A stretch of DNA of 64,000 bases, from the NCBI GenBank assembly GCA_963699835.1, contig CAVOVJ010000014.1, positions 91,409-155,408 on the forward strand, written 5' to 3'. Below are positions 8,416 to 18,787 of the stretch, in pieces. The notes beneath the pieces are model-generated. The model saw only the letters and a program-made list of their open reading frames with translations. It was not told the DNA's origin and made no database searches. This stretch comes from BM003 sp963699835. Lineage in GTDB: Bacteria; Pseudomonadota; Gammaproteobacteria; Steroidobacterales; BM003. Each line of letters begins with the position of its first letter. The first letter of the stretch is position 1. The position numbers and the translations under genes are program-made.

Positions 8416-9324
8416 ATGATGTGTGAGGCCCATGGACACGATCACGGCGATCACACTCACAGCCACGGCGTGATGCTTGCCCACAACGCCCACCCGGACG
8501 ATTTCCGGGTGGTCGTGACGGGCAAGGGCGGCGTCGGCAAGACCACGCTGACCGCGTTGCTTGCGCTGCTGCTCGGCCGCCGCGAGTACCGCGTGCTGGC
8601 GCTCGATGCCGACCCGCAGATGAACCTCCCCTTTGCGCTGGGTCTCCCCCTCGAGCAGGTCCGCAGCCTCGTGCCACTGAGCGAAAACGCCGACTATGTC
8701 GAAGAGAAAACCGGTGCCCGTCCGGGCGCAGGCTGGGGGCTCTTCTTCCGCCTGAACCCCGAAGTCGACGACGTCGTCAGGCGCTTCGGTGTGACCGGTC
8801 CCGGCGGAGTCCGGCTGCTCGTCATGGGCAACACCGTGCAGCCGGCGGCCGGGTGTCTGTGTCCGGAAAACGCACTGCTCGGCGCAGTGGTCAACGCGAT
8901 CGGTCTGCGTCGCGACGAAGCGATCCTGATGGACACGCAAGCCGGCTTCGAGCATTTCGGGCGAGCGCTCGCGAAAGGTTTTAAACATGCGCTGGTCGTC
9001 ACCGACCCGAGCTTCAACGGCATTCAGGTCGCGCTCGCCGCAGCCCGGCTTGCTGCCGAACTCGACGTCGATGGCGTCCACCTGGTCGTCAACGGCGTCA
9101 GGCATCCGGACGAGTTCAGCCGTGCGATGGACCGCGTCGACACCGCCGGCGGTTTCCCGTTCGCCAGCATCCATTGCCTGCCCTACCAGGAACGCCTGTG
9201 GCAGACCGAGCCCTCGGTGGCACCGCTGCTCGGGGATCCCGACTCATCGTTGATTAATGCTCTCGAAGGGCTGCTCGACACGCTGGTCGCCCCGAGGGCG
9301 AGGGTATCGTCATGCGCATCGTGA
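8416..9324 (+). CDS. cooC: CooC-type nickel-insertion ATPase with N-terminal histidine-rich extension
   Basis: A 302-residue MinD/CooC-family ATPase, the maturation factor that helps insert nickel into the CooS C-cluster. AGGAG precedes two adjacent ATGs (8416, 8419). The deviant Walker A GKGGVGKTT with signature Lys is at residues 36-44, and the metal-binding CxC (CLC) at 147-149. The dimer-type DADPQMNLPFALG motif follows the P-loop. Unusually, residues 1-26 form a histidine-rich tail with eight His, in HGHDHGDHTHSHG and HNAH, before the conserved fold. Other CO operons supply nickel storage by a separate His-rich protein (CooJ); here it appears to be built in. The end overlaps the next gene by 13 bases. 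Confidence 0.93.
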   Translation: MMCEAHGHDHGDHTHSHGVMLAHNAHPDDFRVVVTGKGGVGKTTLTALLALLLGRREYRVLALDADPQMNLPFALGLPLEQVRSLVPLSENADYVEEKTGARPGAGWGLFFRLNPEVDDVVRRFGVTGPGGVRLLVMGNTVQPAAGCLCPENALLGAVVNAIGLRRDEAILMDTQAGFEHFGRALAKGFKHALVVTDPSFNGIQVALAAARLAAELDVDGVHLVVNGVRHPDEFSRAMDRVDTAGGFPFASIHCLPYQERLWQTEPSVAPLLGDPDSSLINALEGLLDTLVAPRARVSSCAS

Positions 9325-10554
9325 TTATCGGCGCCGGGCCCGCCGGCATTTCGGTTGCAGAGCATCTGCGCGCGCTGCAGCCGGACGCGGATCAGCAGGC
9401 GGATATCACGATGATCTCGGCGGAGCCGTTCCCGCCGTATTCGCCACCGGCAATGGCCGATCATTTTCTCCACGGCCGCGGGGCGGCGTTGTACTGGAAG
9501 GGGACGGACATTTGCGAACGACTGCAGGTCGACTACCGGGCCGGAACCGAAGTTCGCGCAGTGGATCCAGCGGCGAAACAGGTGGTGCTCGCCGACGACT
9601 CGGCGCTTGCCTTTGACGAGCTGGTGATTGCTACCGGCAGCCGGCTGTACGCACCGATCGACGGCTACGACCTGCCCGGCGTTTACAACTTCAAGTCGCT
9701 GAGCGCGGCACAAGAACTCATCGCGCACGCCCGCGACGGCGAGGTCAATAGTGCGGTCATCGTCGGCGCCGGGTTTATCGGCGTCGAAGTGGCGCTGCTG
9801 CTTGCCGATCTCGGCCTCGACGTGACTATGATCGAGCAGCAGGACCGGGTGATGCCCGGCATGCTGGACGCAGAGACCGCGGAAATCGTCGGTCATGCGC
9901 TTGCCGAGCGCGGGGTGCGTGTTCGCATCGGCGCCCAGGCAGCCGCCTTTGCCGGCAACGGCCAGGCCGATGCGCTGGTCCTCGAGCCGGGTGAGGTCAT
10001 CAAGGGAGACGCTTATGTCGCGGCGACCGGGGTCAAGCCCAACCTCGAGTTCCTGGCCGGTGCCGGGCTCGATACAGGCTGGGGCCTGCGGGTCGACGAC
10101 GGGCTGTGCACCAACATCCCCTGCATCCGCGCGGCGGGCGACGCCGTCGAGACGCGCGATCGAATGACCGGCGCGCGTTTTGTCCACGCGATCTTCCCGA
10201 ATGCGGTCGCACAGGCGCGGGTCGTAGCTGAGCAGACTGCTCGGTTACGACACCCGTTACGAGGGCGCCGAATCGATGAACAGCCTCCGCCACCTGGGCA
10301 TTCCGGTGATTGCCGTGGGGAGCCAGACCGGTGAGACGGAGCTGAAAATCCGAACAGGCAGACATCTCCGCAAGATCAATCTGACGGAGGGCCGCATCGT
10401 CGGCTTCCGCCTGGCCGGCGACATTCGCGGAGCCGGCGTCTACCGCTCGCTGATGCTGCGGCGCGTGGATGTGAGTCGCTACGGCGACGACTTGCTCGAG
10501 CCCGGGTTCGGACCTACCCGGCTCGCCGGCGCCGTATTCAGTCAGGCGGCCTGA
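9312..10554 (+). pseudogene. FAD/NAD(P)-dependent oxidoreductase (FNOR) of the CO dehydrogenase operon, frameshifted near 10236
   Basis: A pyridine nucleotide-disulfide-reductase-type flavoprotein of about 413 codons. It has an N-terminal FAD site (RIVIIGAGPAGISVAEHL), a central NAD site (AVIVGAGFIGVEVALLLADLG) and the second FAD signature (CIRAAGDAVETRD). The first frame runs on into junk after RVVAEQ. The frame one base further on resumes with LLGYDTRYEGAE and the expected C-terminal domain (residues from GIPVIAVGSQTG) to TGA 10552-10554. One extra A at about 10236 explains everything. Such FNORs recur next to cooF/cooS in other bacteria and are thought to pass CO electrons to NAD(P)+. The shift may be a sequencing error rather than inactivation. 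Confidence 0.85.
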
Positions 10555-10620
10555 GGAGGAAACTGCCGCGCTGCCCGCCACGCATGTATCAGCCGATCGA
10601 TCGGCTTCCATGCTGTGCGG

Positions 10621-12494
10621 CTATCGGCGATCGAGTACCGGCAACAACCTGACCCGCTCGGCGATAGCGCGGAAATCGGGGTCGTTGTGCAGTTCGCGGT
10701 AATGGACATCCACGGCAAGGTAGACCAGCCGATCGTCGGGCGAATCGACCGCTCTTGCGAGCCACTCCATCGCCTGTTGCCGTTTCCCCCAGTCCGAGAT
10801 AGGCAACGGCCAGCTTGCTGGGCGGAACGTAGCGCTCGGCAGCGAGCGCCTCGAGTTCCGACGAGTGTCGACCGGGCGCTGACGAAGTCACCGAGTCTGG
10901 CCCGCGCGTGGATCATCGGACCGCCGACGATGGCCAGCCCGAGCGCCGGCAATGCAGCCTCGTATGCGTCGAGCGCCGCGGCCCACTCACCAAGACCGGC
11001 ATGAGCCAGGCCGAGAAAATAGATCCCGAACGGGAAGTCCGGAGCCTCTTCCAGCGCCCCCGAGTAGACTTCGAGCGCCGCTTCGTATTGCTCCGCCCAC
11101 AGTGCGGGCGAACCCTGCATCAGTTGAGTAGCGGCGACAAGGGATCGAGTTCCAGCGCGGTTTCGAGTTGACGCCGGCAGGCCCCGACCCGCAGACCGGT
11201 AGCAATACAGTTCGCCCAGCCACTGCTGTGCAGTGGCGTTGTTCGGATTTAGCGTAACGGCCTCGCGCAGCAGGTCTTCCGCGGTGTCCCAGTCCCAGTC
11301 GAATTGCATCGCAATGACTCCCAGAACAGCACGCGCCCTCGCATCACCCGCGTCTTCGCGCAACGCGAGATTCGGCCAGGTCGCGCGCGCGCGGGATCGC
11401 CTCGCTCGGAGGCATCGCGCCGTAAAGGGCAAGCAACAGCCACGACTCTGCCAATCCGACCAATGCGTCCACGTAGTCGGGTTCGATTTCCAGCGCCCGG
11501 TCGAAAGCCTCGATCGCTGCGTTCAGTCCGATCAGCGATCGTTGCGACCAGTAGTAACGGCCGTGCAGGTACTCACGGTAAGCGCCGGCATCGACCGGCG
11601 GCGGCAGTTCCTGGAACTGCAGGGTCGGCCGCAATCGCGCCGCGACCGATCGGGCGAGTACTTCGACCGGATCGACGGCGGCACCGCCGAAGCGGCCGGG
11701 ATCGAGGTTCGACGACCACAACAGACCGCCATCGCGGGTCGAAACCAGTCGAGCGCTGAGACGCGGTCCTTTCGCACCGGTCTCCACCCGGCCGATCAGC
11801 AGTGCCTGCACGTTGAGCTTCTCGCCGAGCGCCCGCGGATCGAGCATACCGGGCTGGTGCGGCCCGGACGACACCACGGTGATTCCCTCGATTCGCGATA
11901 CCGCGCGCATCAGTTGATCCGTCAACGCCGGCGCGAGGCGCGCGTCCTCAGCGGTTGCGGCAACGATCGGCAAGTACCGATATACGGTCGATGATCTCCG
12001 CCGCCAGCTGCGGCTCGTCCCGGTCGGGAGAACGCAAAAGCAACATCACTGCAGCAATCGCCGCGGCGACCGCCGCAAGCGACAACCACCGGCCGCGCAG
12101 CGACGAGGGCTGAGCATCGGCTTCGGCACTCGTATCGGTTACCGGCCCGGTCTCTGCTGGCCGGCGGTGTAGCAGTCCGGGTGACCGGCGCGATGAACCG
12201 ATACCCCTCACCGCGATGGGTTTCGATGAAACCGGGGCGGGTCGCCGGTGTCATCGAGGCGCTTTCGGATCGTGCTGACACAACGGGTCAGCGCTTCCTC
12301 ATTGACGCGATCGACTCCAGAAGCGCTCGAGCAGTTCCTCGCGAGTCACGAGGCGCGGCGCTTCCCGGGCGAGGTAGCTCAGCACGGCCCGCGGTTTGCG
12401 CTGGAGATGCACCCGTGTGCCGTTTCGCAGCAACGTCTTTGTGACGGTATCGATCCGAAAATCGCCGAACGCAAGGCGACACGGCGTCGTTCAC
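10621..12494 (-). pseudogene. CadC-type winged-helix transcriptional regulator with TolB-like and TPR domains, many frameshifts
   Basis: Read in shifting frames, this is one regulator of roughly 600 residues. It has an N-terminal Trans_reg_C winged helix (DFRIDTVTKTLLRNGTRVHL, LVTREELLERFW, CVSTIRKRLDDTG, FIETHRGEGYRFIAPV), a membrane segment (LSLAAVAAAIAAVMLLL), then a TolB/FlgO-like domain (LGEKLNVQALLIGRVE, LVSTRDGGLLWSSNLD). TPR repeats follow (AAIEAFDRALEIEPDYVDAL, AALEVYSGALEEAPDFPFG). It ends with the YRELHNDPDFRAIAERV tail at TAG 10621. At least eight frame changes are needed, nearly all like single extra bases. GTG 12494 is the probable start. It is divergent from the di-heme protein gene, which it may control. 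Confidence 0.75.
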
Positions 12495-12606
12495 CCCCCT
12501 GAGCTGATTCAAGTCGCGACCGATCCGTGTCCATCGCTCCGTTATCGCTGCCGCTCGACATGTTGCCGGCTGATGACCGTCCTCGGCAGCGGGATGCCTC
12601 AATTTC

Positions 12607-12626
12607 CGGCGAAATTACGGCGAAAT
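12607..12626. promoter_or_regulatory. direct repeat CGGCGAAAT x2, possible winged-helix regulator operator
   Basis: Two identical 9-base copies of CGGCGAAAT begin at 12607 and 12618, exactly 11 bases apart, about one helical turn. They lie in the divergent gap between the CadC-type regulator (minus) and the di-heme peroxidase-like gene (plus). Winged-helix OmpR/CadC-type regulators usually bind direct repeats with about 10-11-base spacing, so this is a plausible binding site. No clear -35/-10 pair could be assigned around it. Confidence 0.4.
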
Positions 12627-12723
12627 ACCGGATTGGTTCAGGAATTCACATATGTCTATCAGTAGTTTAGCAGTCGTCCCGAACTCCGGCCGGAGAGGGA
12701 GACAGACAGAGGGAGTCAGGAAG

Positions 12724-14344
12724 ATGCGCAGAATCACGCCGCCAGGCCCGCGACCGGAACATCCGTGCGATCCACGCCCCGAACGCTCAGGAGGCTGTTG
12801 TCAGGTCTCGCGTTTCTCGCCGGTTCTCTCGCTGCACGGCGGCGACCTTGGCCGGGAACTCGCAGTGGCCGAACACTTGTCCGATGGCGACGAATTCGTA
12901 TTGCCGACAGGCGAACTCATTGCTCACGGCAAGCTCCTGTTCGATGCCCAGTGGACGACCCAGGACGGGGCCGGGCGGCCGCAAACCACCGGTACCGGCG
13001 CCGCACTCGCCGATCCCGGCTCGCCCCTGCTGTTCCCGCGCAATACCAACCGAATTTCCGGCCCCGACGCCAATGCCTGCGCCGGGTGCCACAACCTGCC
13101 GCGGTCCGGCGGCGCCGGTGACCGCGTCGCCAACGTGTTCGTACTTGGGCAGCGCTTCGATTTCGCGACGTTCGCAGCACTCGGACCCGATCACCACGCG
13201 CGGCGCGATCGACGAGCGCGGGAATCCGGTCACGCTGCAGACCATCGCCAACGAGCGCAACACCGTCGGTATGTTCGGGGCCGGGTACATCGAGATTCTC
13301 GCCAGGCAGATGACGGCCCGGTTACAGTCGCGTCGAAACCGGCTCGAGCCCGGCGAGGAAATACGGCTCAGAGCCAAGCACGTAGAATTCGGCACACTCC
13401 GCCGCGATTCGGACGGCAATTGGGACACCTCCTCGGTCGAGGGGCTGCCGGCAACCAGTCTCGTCTCCAGCGGTCCGGCCGACCCGCCGTCTCTCCTCAT
13501 CCGGCCGTTTCACCAGGCCGGAGCGGTCGTCTCGCTACGCGAGTTCACCAACAATGCCTTCAACCATCACCACGGCATGCAATCCGTCGAGCGTTTCGGC
13601 CCGGCCGATCCCGACCAGGACGGTATTACCGTTGAACTGACCCGCGCCGACATCACCGCCGTCTCCATTTTCCAGGCAACGCTTGCGGTACCCGGGCAGC
13701 TGATACCGTCCGACCCTGAGATCGAAGACGCGGTCTTTCTCGGCGAGAAGTTGTTTCGCCGGATTGGCTGCGCATCCTGCCACAAACCGTCATTGCGGAT
13801 TAACGGCAACGAATGGTATTCCGAGCCAAATCCGTTCAACCCCCCGGGCAACCTGTTGCCCGGCCAGGCAGCCGAGATCGCCGTCGATCTCAGCGACCCG
13901 GGCCTGGACCCGCCGCGGCTCGAAAGCGCCGGGCGCTTCACCGCCGTACCTGCTTACACCGATATGAAGCTACACGACATTACGACAGGCCCCGACGATC
14001 CCGACTGCGAGCCGCTCGACATGCACTTCCCGCCCGGGAGCGATGAGTTTTTCCACGGAAATTGCCGTTTTCTGACCAGTCGTCTTTGGGGCGTTGCAAG
14101 TTCGGGCCCGTACTTCCATCATGGCAAATACTCGACGATGCGTGAGGCGATCGAGGCCCACGCTGGAGAAGCAGAGGAAAGCCGTGAGACCTGGGACGCG
14201 CTGTCGCCGTACCGCAAGAACGCGCTGATCGAGTTTCTCAAATCCCTGCGTGTGTTGCCGGAGGGCACGCAAAGCAGGATCGTCGATGAGCAGTTGCGCG
14301 CACGCGACTGGCCACCGGCGCGCCTCCAGGCGTCACAACCCTGA
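12724..14344 (+). pseudogene. di-heme cytochrome c peroxidase-like protein (DHOR/DUF1111 type), frameshifted
   Basis: About 530 codons. ATG 12724 follows TCAGGAAG; GTG 12765 is the alternative and opens the signal peptide RTLRRLLSGLAFLAGSLAA. Heme motif 1 is CAGCH (in DANACAGCHNLPRSGG), in one frame. Heme motif 2 is CASCH (in RRIGCASCHKPSL), in the next frame. Shifts near 12840 and 13190 separate the three pieces. From TTRGAIDERGNPVTLQTIANERN to the stop the frame is clean, with VWGVASSGPYFHHGKYSTM-like C-terminal conservation. The protein would be periplasmic and resembles di-heme oxidoreductases (putative peroxidases). The breaks agree with extra bases, so the gene may be intact in the organism. 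Confidence 0.75.
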
Positions 14345-14562
14345 GCCGGTCTGCCCGATAGCCGATCGCGTCGCATCCACGGCCATCGATCATTTTTTGC
14401 CGTGCCGCCCGGTCGGCTAACGGTCAGCTGCGCCTTGCTGGAAAAATTCGCTGGCGAAAAAAATCCATGCCCGCTGGATACAACTGGCAGGTATGATTTC
14501 CGGTCCATCGACCGCCGAATCCATCCGCTACCGCGGACCGCGAACCCACCAGGAATCCATTG

Positions 14563-16450
14563 ATGACCCGAAACCTCTCCGCCCTGATATTTGCCGTGCT
14601 CCTTCTGCTGGCCTCCGCCTGCTCGAAAGCACCACCCGAAACGGGCGAGACCGCCACCGCGCCGGCAGCCGAGCCGGCAGCAGCCCCGCCATCGCCAGCG
14701 CAACAAGCGGAAGTGGATTTCTCCGCCATCGTCGCCACCGTTACCCGGCGTTACTTCGCAATGAACCCGGAGATGGCCACCTATTACGGGGTGCCCGAGT
14801 CCCTCGCCGGCCCGGAGCGCGACAGCCTGCTTAGCGGCCTGTCTCCCGAGGCCGAGACCCAACGGCGCGCCATTGCCGCCGCCATCGTCGCGCTTCTCGA
14901 AGCGGTGGACAGCGCCATGCTGGATCCGCGCGAGGCCATCGTCCACGCAGTATTGCTGACCCAGTTCCGCAATGCCTCGGGCCCGGCGCAGGTGGCCGAC
15001 TACGGGGCGGTGTTCGCCGACTACGGCAACTGGTTCCTGCCCTACCCGGTCACGCAGTTGTCCGGCCCGCAGATCGCGATCCCAAGCATCCTCGAGAAAC
15101 AGCAACGGGTCGCGAGCAGCGAAGACGCCGACGCCTATCTGGCGCGACTGGCCGGATACGACGATGCGATCGACCAGGTCATTGCCAAGATCGACGCCGA
15201 TCGAAAACTCGGGGTCGTCCCTCCGGATTTCATCATCGACAAGGCGGTCGCGGTGATCGAGGCGCGTTCGCTCGCCGCCCCGGCCGACCACTCGCTGGTG
15301 ACCAGTTTCCGTAAACGGCTCGATGACGCCGGCGTCGACGACCGCGATGCGCACGTGGCCATGGCGGCCCGGCTGATCGAAACCGAAGTCTATCCGGCAA
15401 ACAGGCGCCTCATCGCGGCGCTCAAAGACCTGCGCAATGACGCCGGCAGCGAGGCCGGGGTGTGGCGGCTGCCTAACGGCGAAGCGTTTTACCGCGCAAT
15501 GATCAGGCACATGACAGATACGACGATGGACCCGCGCGAGATCCACGAGATCGGTCTCGCCGAGGTCAAACGCATCACCACGGAAATGGACGCGATACTG
15601 CGCGCCGAGGGTTACACCGAGGGTACGGTCGGCGCGCGCATGAGCGCACTTGGCGAGGAAGAACGGTTTGTCTACCCGAATACCGAGGAAGGCAAGACCC
15701 GATTGATCGCAGATCTCAACGCGCAGATGGCCGAGATCGAACCCATGCTGCCGGACTGGTTCGGCCTGCTTCCAAAAGCGAAAGTCGTCGTGAAACGGGT
15801 GCCGGTCTACGCCGAACAAAGCGCCACCGGCGGCTTCTATGACGCGCCGGCAATGGATGGTTCGCGTCCCGGCACCTACTGGATCAATCTCCGGGACACG
15901 GCGATCTGGCCATCGTACACACTGAAAACGCTGACCTACCACGAGGCCAATCCCGGACATCATTTGCAGACGGTAATCGGGATGGAGCAGGACTCACCGA
16001 TCCTGCAAACGGTGCTCTACTCCAATGCATTCGGCGAGGGCTGGGGGCTTTACGCCGAGGCGCTGGCGAAAGAGATGGGGCTTTACGACAATGACCCCTT
16101 TCAGCGATCTCGGCCGCCTGCAGGACGAACTGCATCGCGCGATCCGGCTGGTCGTCGACACCGGAATGCACGCGCTCAAGTGGAGCCGCGACGAGGCGAT
16201 CCGCTACATGGTCGAGACCGAGGGCGCGCACCCGTCGGAGGCCGAGGCCGAAATCGACCGTTACATCGTCTGGCCCGGGCAGGCGCTCGGCTACAAGATC
16301 GGCATGTTGCGAATCCAGGCGCTGCGCGCGGAAGCCAAGGCGGCCATGGGCGAGCGTTTCGATATCCGTGGCTTCCACGACGAGGTGTTGCGCAACGACG
16401 CGGTGCCGCTCGACGTGTTGACAGCCAAGATCGAGCGCTGGATGAAATAG
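14563..16450 (+). pseudogene. DUF885 family lipoprotein, one frameshift near 16100
   Basis: About 629 codons. The ATG at 14563 opens a lipoprotein signal (SALIFAVLLLLASACSKA; Cys is the likely lipidated residue), followed by a Pro/Ala linker. The DUF885 body includes the metalloprotease-like HEANPGHHLQ motif (15940s) after KTLTYHEA. The reading frame breaks at CCCTTTCAGC near 16100. The frame one base further resumes with SDLGRLQDELHRAIRLVVDTGMH and IDRYIVWPGQALGYKIGML and ends at TAG 16450. Family members are thought to be zinc-dependent hydrolases of the cell envelope. One extra base is enough to restore a full-length protein of usual size. Confidence 0.85.
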
Positions 16451-16507
16451 GTCGCACCCGGCCCGGTTCGAAACATCGCATCCAACAGGCGAATGTAGTC
16501 GAGCCGG

Positions 16508-18787
16508 CTACCTGGCGGGCACGGGTGGCAGCGGCGGCAGTTCACCGCGCGCCACCATCGCCCGCACGTTCGCAAGCTGCGCGGCCATGTCGGCCTCGAC
16601 CTGGGCGACGATCGCCTGGAATTCGGGATCGTCGTGCAGCGTGGCGAATGCCGGGTCGAACTTGAGAAACACACGCCAGAAATAGCGCCAGCCAGCATCC
16701 GCCGCCTCACCCAGGGCTTCGAGCGCGCGCCGGCGTTCGCCGCGAACCGCGTATGCATAAGCCTGGTACGGCGCCGATCCGTCCGGTCCGAGAAGCGGAA
16801 GACCTCGCATGTACGCAAGACTACGATCGAGCAAGAGGTCGGATCGTTCCGCGGCGCCGGTCTGGCGAATAAGCCACGCCAGGTTCAAGGCGGCAACGTA
16901 GTTCCCATCGCTGATCTCCGGATCGTCAGCGAACAGTTTCGGAAACACCTCGCGGTAGCGCGCCAGCGCCCGTTCGCCGTCACCGGACTCGAGATTCGCC
17001 AAGCCGAGCAGGTAGATCGCGATTTCGCGGTTCCACCCTCCGTTATTGGCAGCTACTGCCTCTGCGGCGACTCTGACAGTCTCGGACGGACCGCTGCGCA
17101 TCAGCGGCAGCATCATCTCCGAGACCCTCAGATTGTGACTTCGACCGAAGGTCCGCAGCCGTTGCAGCAACGCGTCCCCCTCGGCGAACCCCCCGAGATC
17201 GGTCCAGAGATGCGCGAGGTTATCCACATACTGCGGATTGCCGGGATCGAGGAATACCGACCGGTGCAGAAGCGGCGCTGCCAGATCGAGACGACCGCTC
17301 ACGGTGAGCTCGAGAACGCCCAGGCTGTCGTAACCGCTGGCGAACTCCGGGTCGATCCGGACACTCGCCTCGAGTTGTTCGCGGGATTCTTCGAACCGGC
17401 CGAGAAACGCATAAAGGTCGCCCAGGGATTTCCTGACGATGGCCGACATCGGGTCGAGCGACGCCGCCTTTTTCAGTGAGATCAGCGCCTCTTCCCTGCG
17501 TCCCTCTGCGTTTATCAACAGCACCGCGTACCAGTGATGCCCCGAAACGTAGCTCGGCGCCAGCTCGATGCCTTTTCTGAAATCGGCTTCCGCAGCAACC
17601 GGGTCGTCGTCCGCGTTCATTTGCGCCCGGGAAACATAGGCCTCGCCCAATCGATCGTCGATTGCCAGGGCCTTGTCCACCAGCGGGCGCGCCAGCATCT
17701 CCTGCTCTTCGGAGGTCTTCTCGCTGTAGTAGGCCCGCAGGGTGTAACTATCGGCGAGCCCGACATAGGCGAGCGCATAATCAGGGTCGAGCTTGATCGC
17801 CCGCTCGAAGTGTTGCGCCGCCTCCTCCAGCGACGCACTTGTGCGCTTCGCCATCGCCCTGCGACCCTGGAAGTACGCCTCCAGCGCCTCCAGGTTGTGC
17901 GTCTGCGCGGTCGCGAGTTGCGCCTGCTCCTCCGGTGACAGCGTCGCCTTCAGGGCTTGCGCAATCGCGGTCGCAATCTCGCTCTGGATCGCGAAGATGT
18001 TCTCCGTCGTCAGCTTACGGTCATAGCTCTCCGCCCACAGGTGCTCGTCGCTCTCGACGTCGATCAGCTGGACGTTGATCCGCACCCGGTTGCCGGCGCG
18101 CTGCACCCCGCCCTCGAGGATGTTCTGCACGCCTAGCACCGCGCCGATCTCGCCCATGCTTTGGGTCGTGTTGCGGAACTTCTCCACCGAAGTACGGGAT
18201 ATCACCTTCAGGTCGCCGATCCGCGCGAGCTGAGTCAGGATGTCGTCGTGGATGCCGTCTACGAAGTAGATATCCGACTCGTTGGCGCTGCGGTTGACGA
18301 ATGGCAAAACGGCGACGGATTTTTCCTCGGTTGTGGTTCCCGGCAGGACGACCGGATCATCGCCGGCCGCATCCGCAGCCTCGTTCACCGGTGCGGTCGG
18401 CTCGTCAACAGTCGCTGTTTCGATACCGGGCGCAATCGCCGTCTCCGGAATCAGCCGGTCGACAACCACCGCGGCGATCGCCAGCATCAGCAGCACGACG
18501 ATCAGCGTGTTGATCTTGGCGCCGGTCTGCGGCGTAACTGACTGCGACCGGTCAATATCGCGCTCGCGCTTGATCCCCTCCGGCGTCATCTCGAACACCC
18601 AGGCAAAGATCAGCGCCAGCGGGAAGCAAAGGATCAGGATCGCCAGGATCAGCCTCATCCACGTCGATGGCAATTCCATCGCGTCGAAAAGAACATCGGC
18701 GACCTGCAAGATGAGCCAGGAGGCGACGATATAGAGTACGCCGACCCTGACGACGTTGCGACGCTTGAGTTCGGCAAAAAACGACAT
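16508..18787 (-). CDS. inner-membrane TolB-like/TPR protein
   Basis: A 759-residue protein. The open frame extends to 18976, but MSFFAELKRRNVVRVGVLYIV at 18787 is the conserved start of this family. Two membrane helices lie in residues 10-60, an acidic conserved EMTPEGIKRERD segment follows, then a third helix near 85-105. A FlgO/TolB-like domain (VAVLPFVNRS, YFVDGIHDDILTQLARIGDLKVISRTSV, ILEGGVQRAGNRVRINVQLI) covers roughly 150-280. TPR repeats fill the rest. Relatives are often annotated as adenylate cyclase-like, but no cyclase domain is visible here. It is paralogous to the protein at 61.2-63.0 kb. Probable role is as a scaffold or sensor; this is inference. Confidence 0.85.
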   Translation of the reverse strand: MSFFAELKRRNVVRVGVLYIVASWLILQVADVLFDAMELPSTWMRLILAILILCFPLALIFAWVFEMTPEGIKRERDIDRSQSVTPQTGAKINTLIVVLLMLAIAAVVVDRLIPETAIAPGIETATVDEPTAPVNEAADAAGDDPVVLPGTTTEEKSVAVLPFVNRSANESDIYFVDGIHDDILTQLARIGDLKVISRTSVEKFRNTTQSMGEIGAVLGVQNILEGGVQRAGNRVRINVQLIDVESDEHLWAESYDRKLTTENIFAIQSEIATAIAQALKATLSPEEQAQLATAQTHNLEALEAYFQGRRAMAKRTSASLEEAAQHFERAIKLDPDYALAYVGLADSYTLRAYYSEKTSEEQEMLARPLVDKALAIDDRLGEAYVSRAQMNADDDPVAAEADFRKGIELAPSYVSGHHWYAVLLINAEGRREEALISLKKAASLDPMSAIVRKSLGDLYAFLGRFEESREQLEASVRIDPEFASGYDSLGVLELTVSGRLDLAAPLLHRSVFLDPGNPQYVDNLAHLWTDLGGFAEGDALLQRLRTFGRSHNLRVSEMMLPLMRSGPSETVRVAAEAVAANNGGWNREIAIYLLGLANLESGDGERALARYREVFPKLFADDPEISDGNYVAALNLAWLIRQTGAAERSDLLLDRSLAYMRGLPLLGPDGSAPYQAYAYAVRGERRRALEALGEAADAGWRYFWRVFLKFDPAFATLHDDPEFQAIVAQVEADMAAQLANVRAMVARGELPPLPPVPAR

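Noticed and set aside
10228..10240. Programmed ribosomal frameshift in the FNOR gene
   Set aside because: There is no slippery heptamer or stimulatory hairpin at the site, and neighbouring genes show the same kind of single-base break.
14119..15963. 614-codon minus-strand open frame opposite the DUF885 gene
   Set aside because: Shadow of a real gene; no recognisable motif, and composition is typical of antisense translation.
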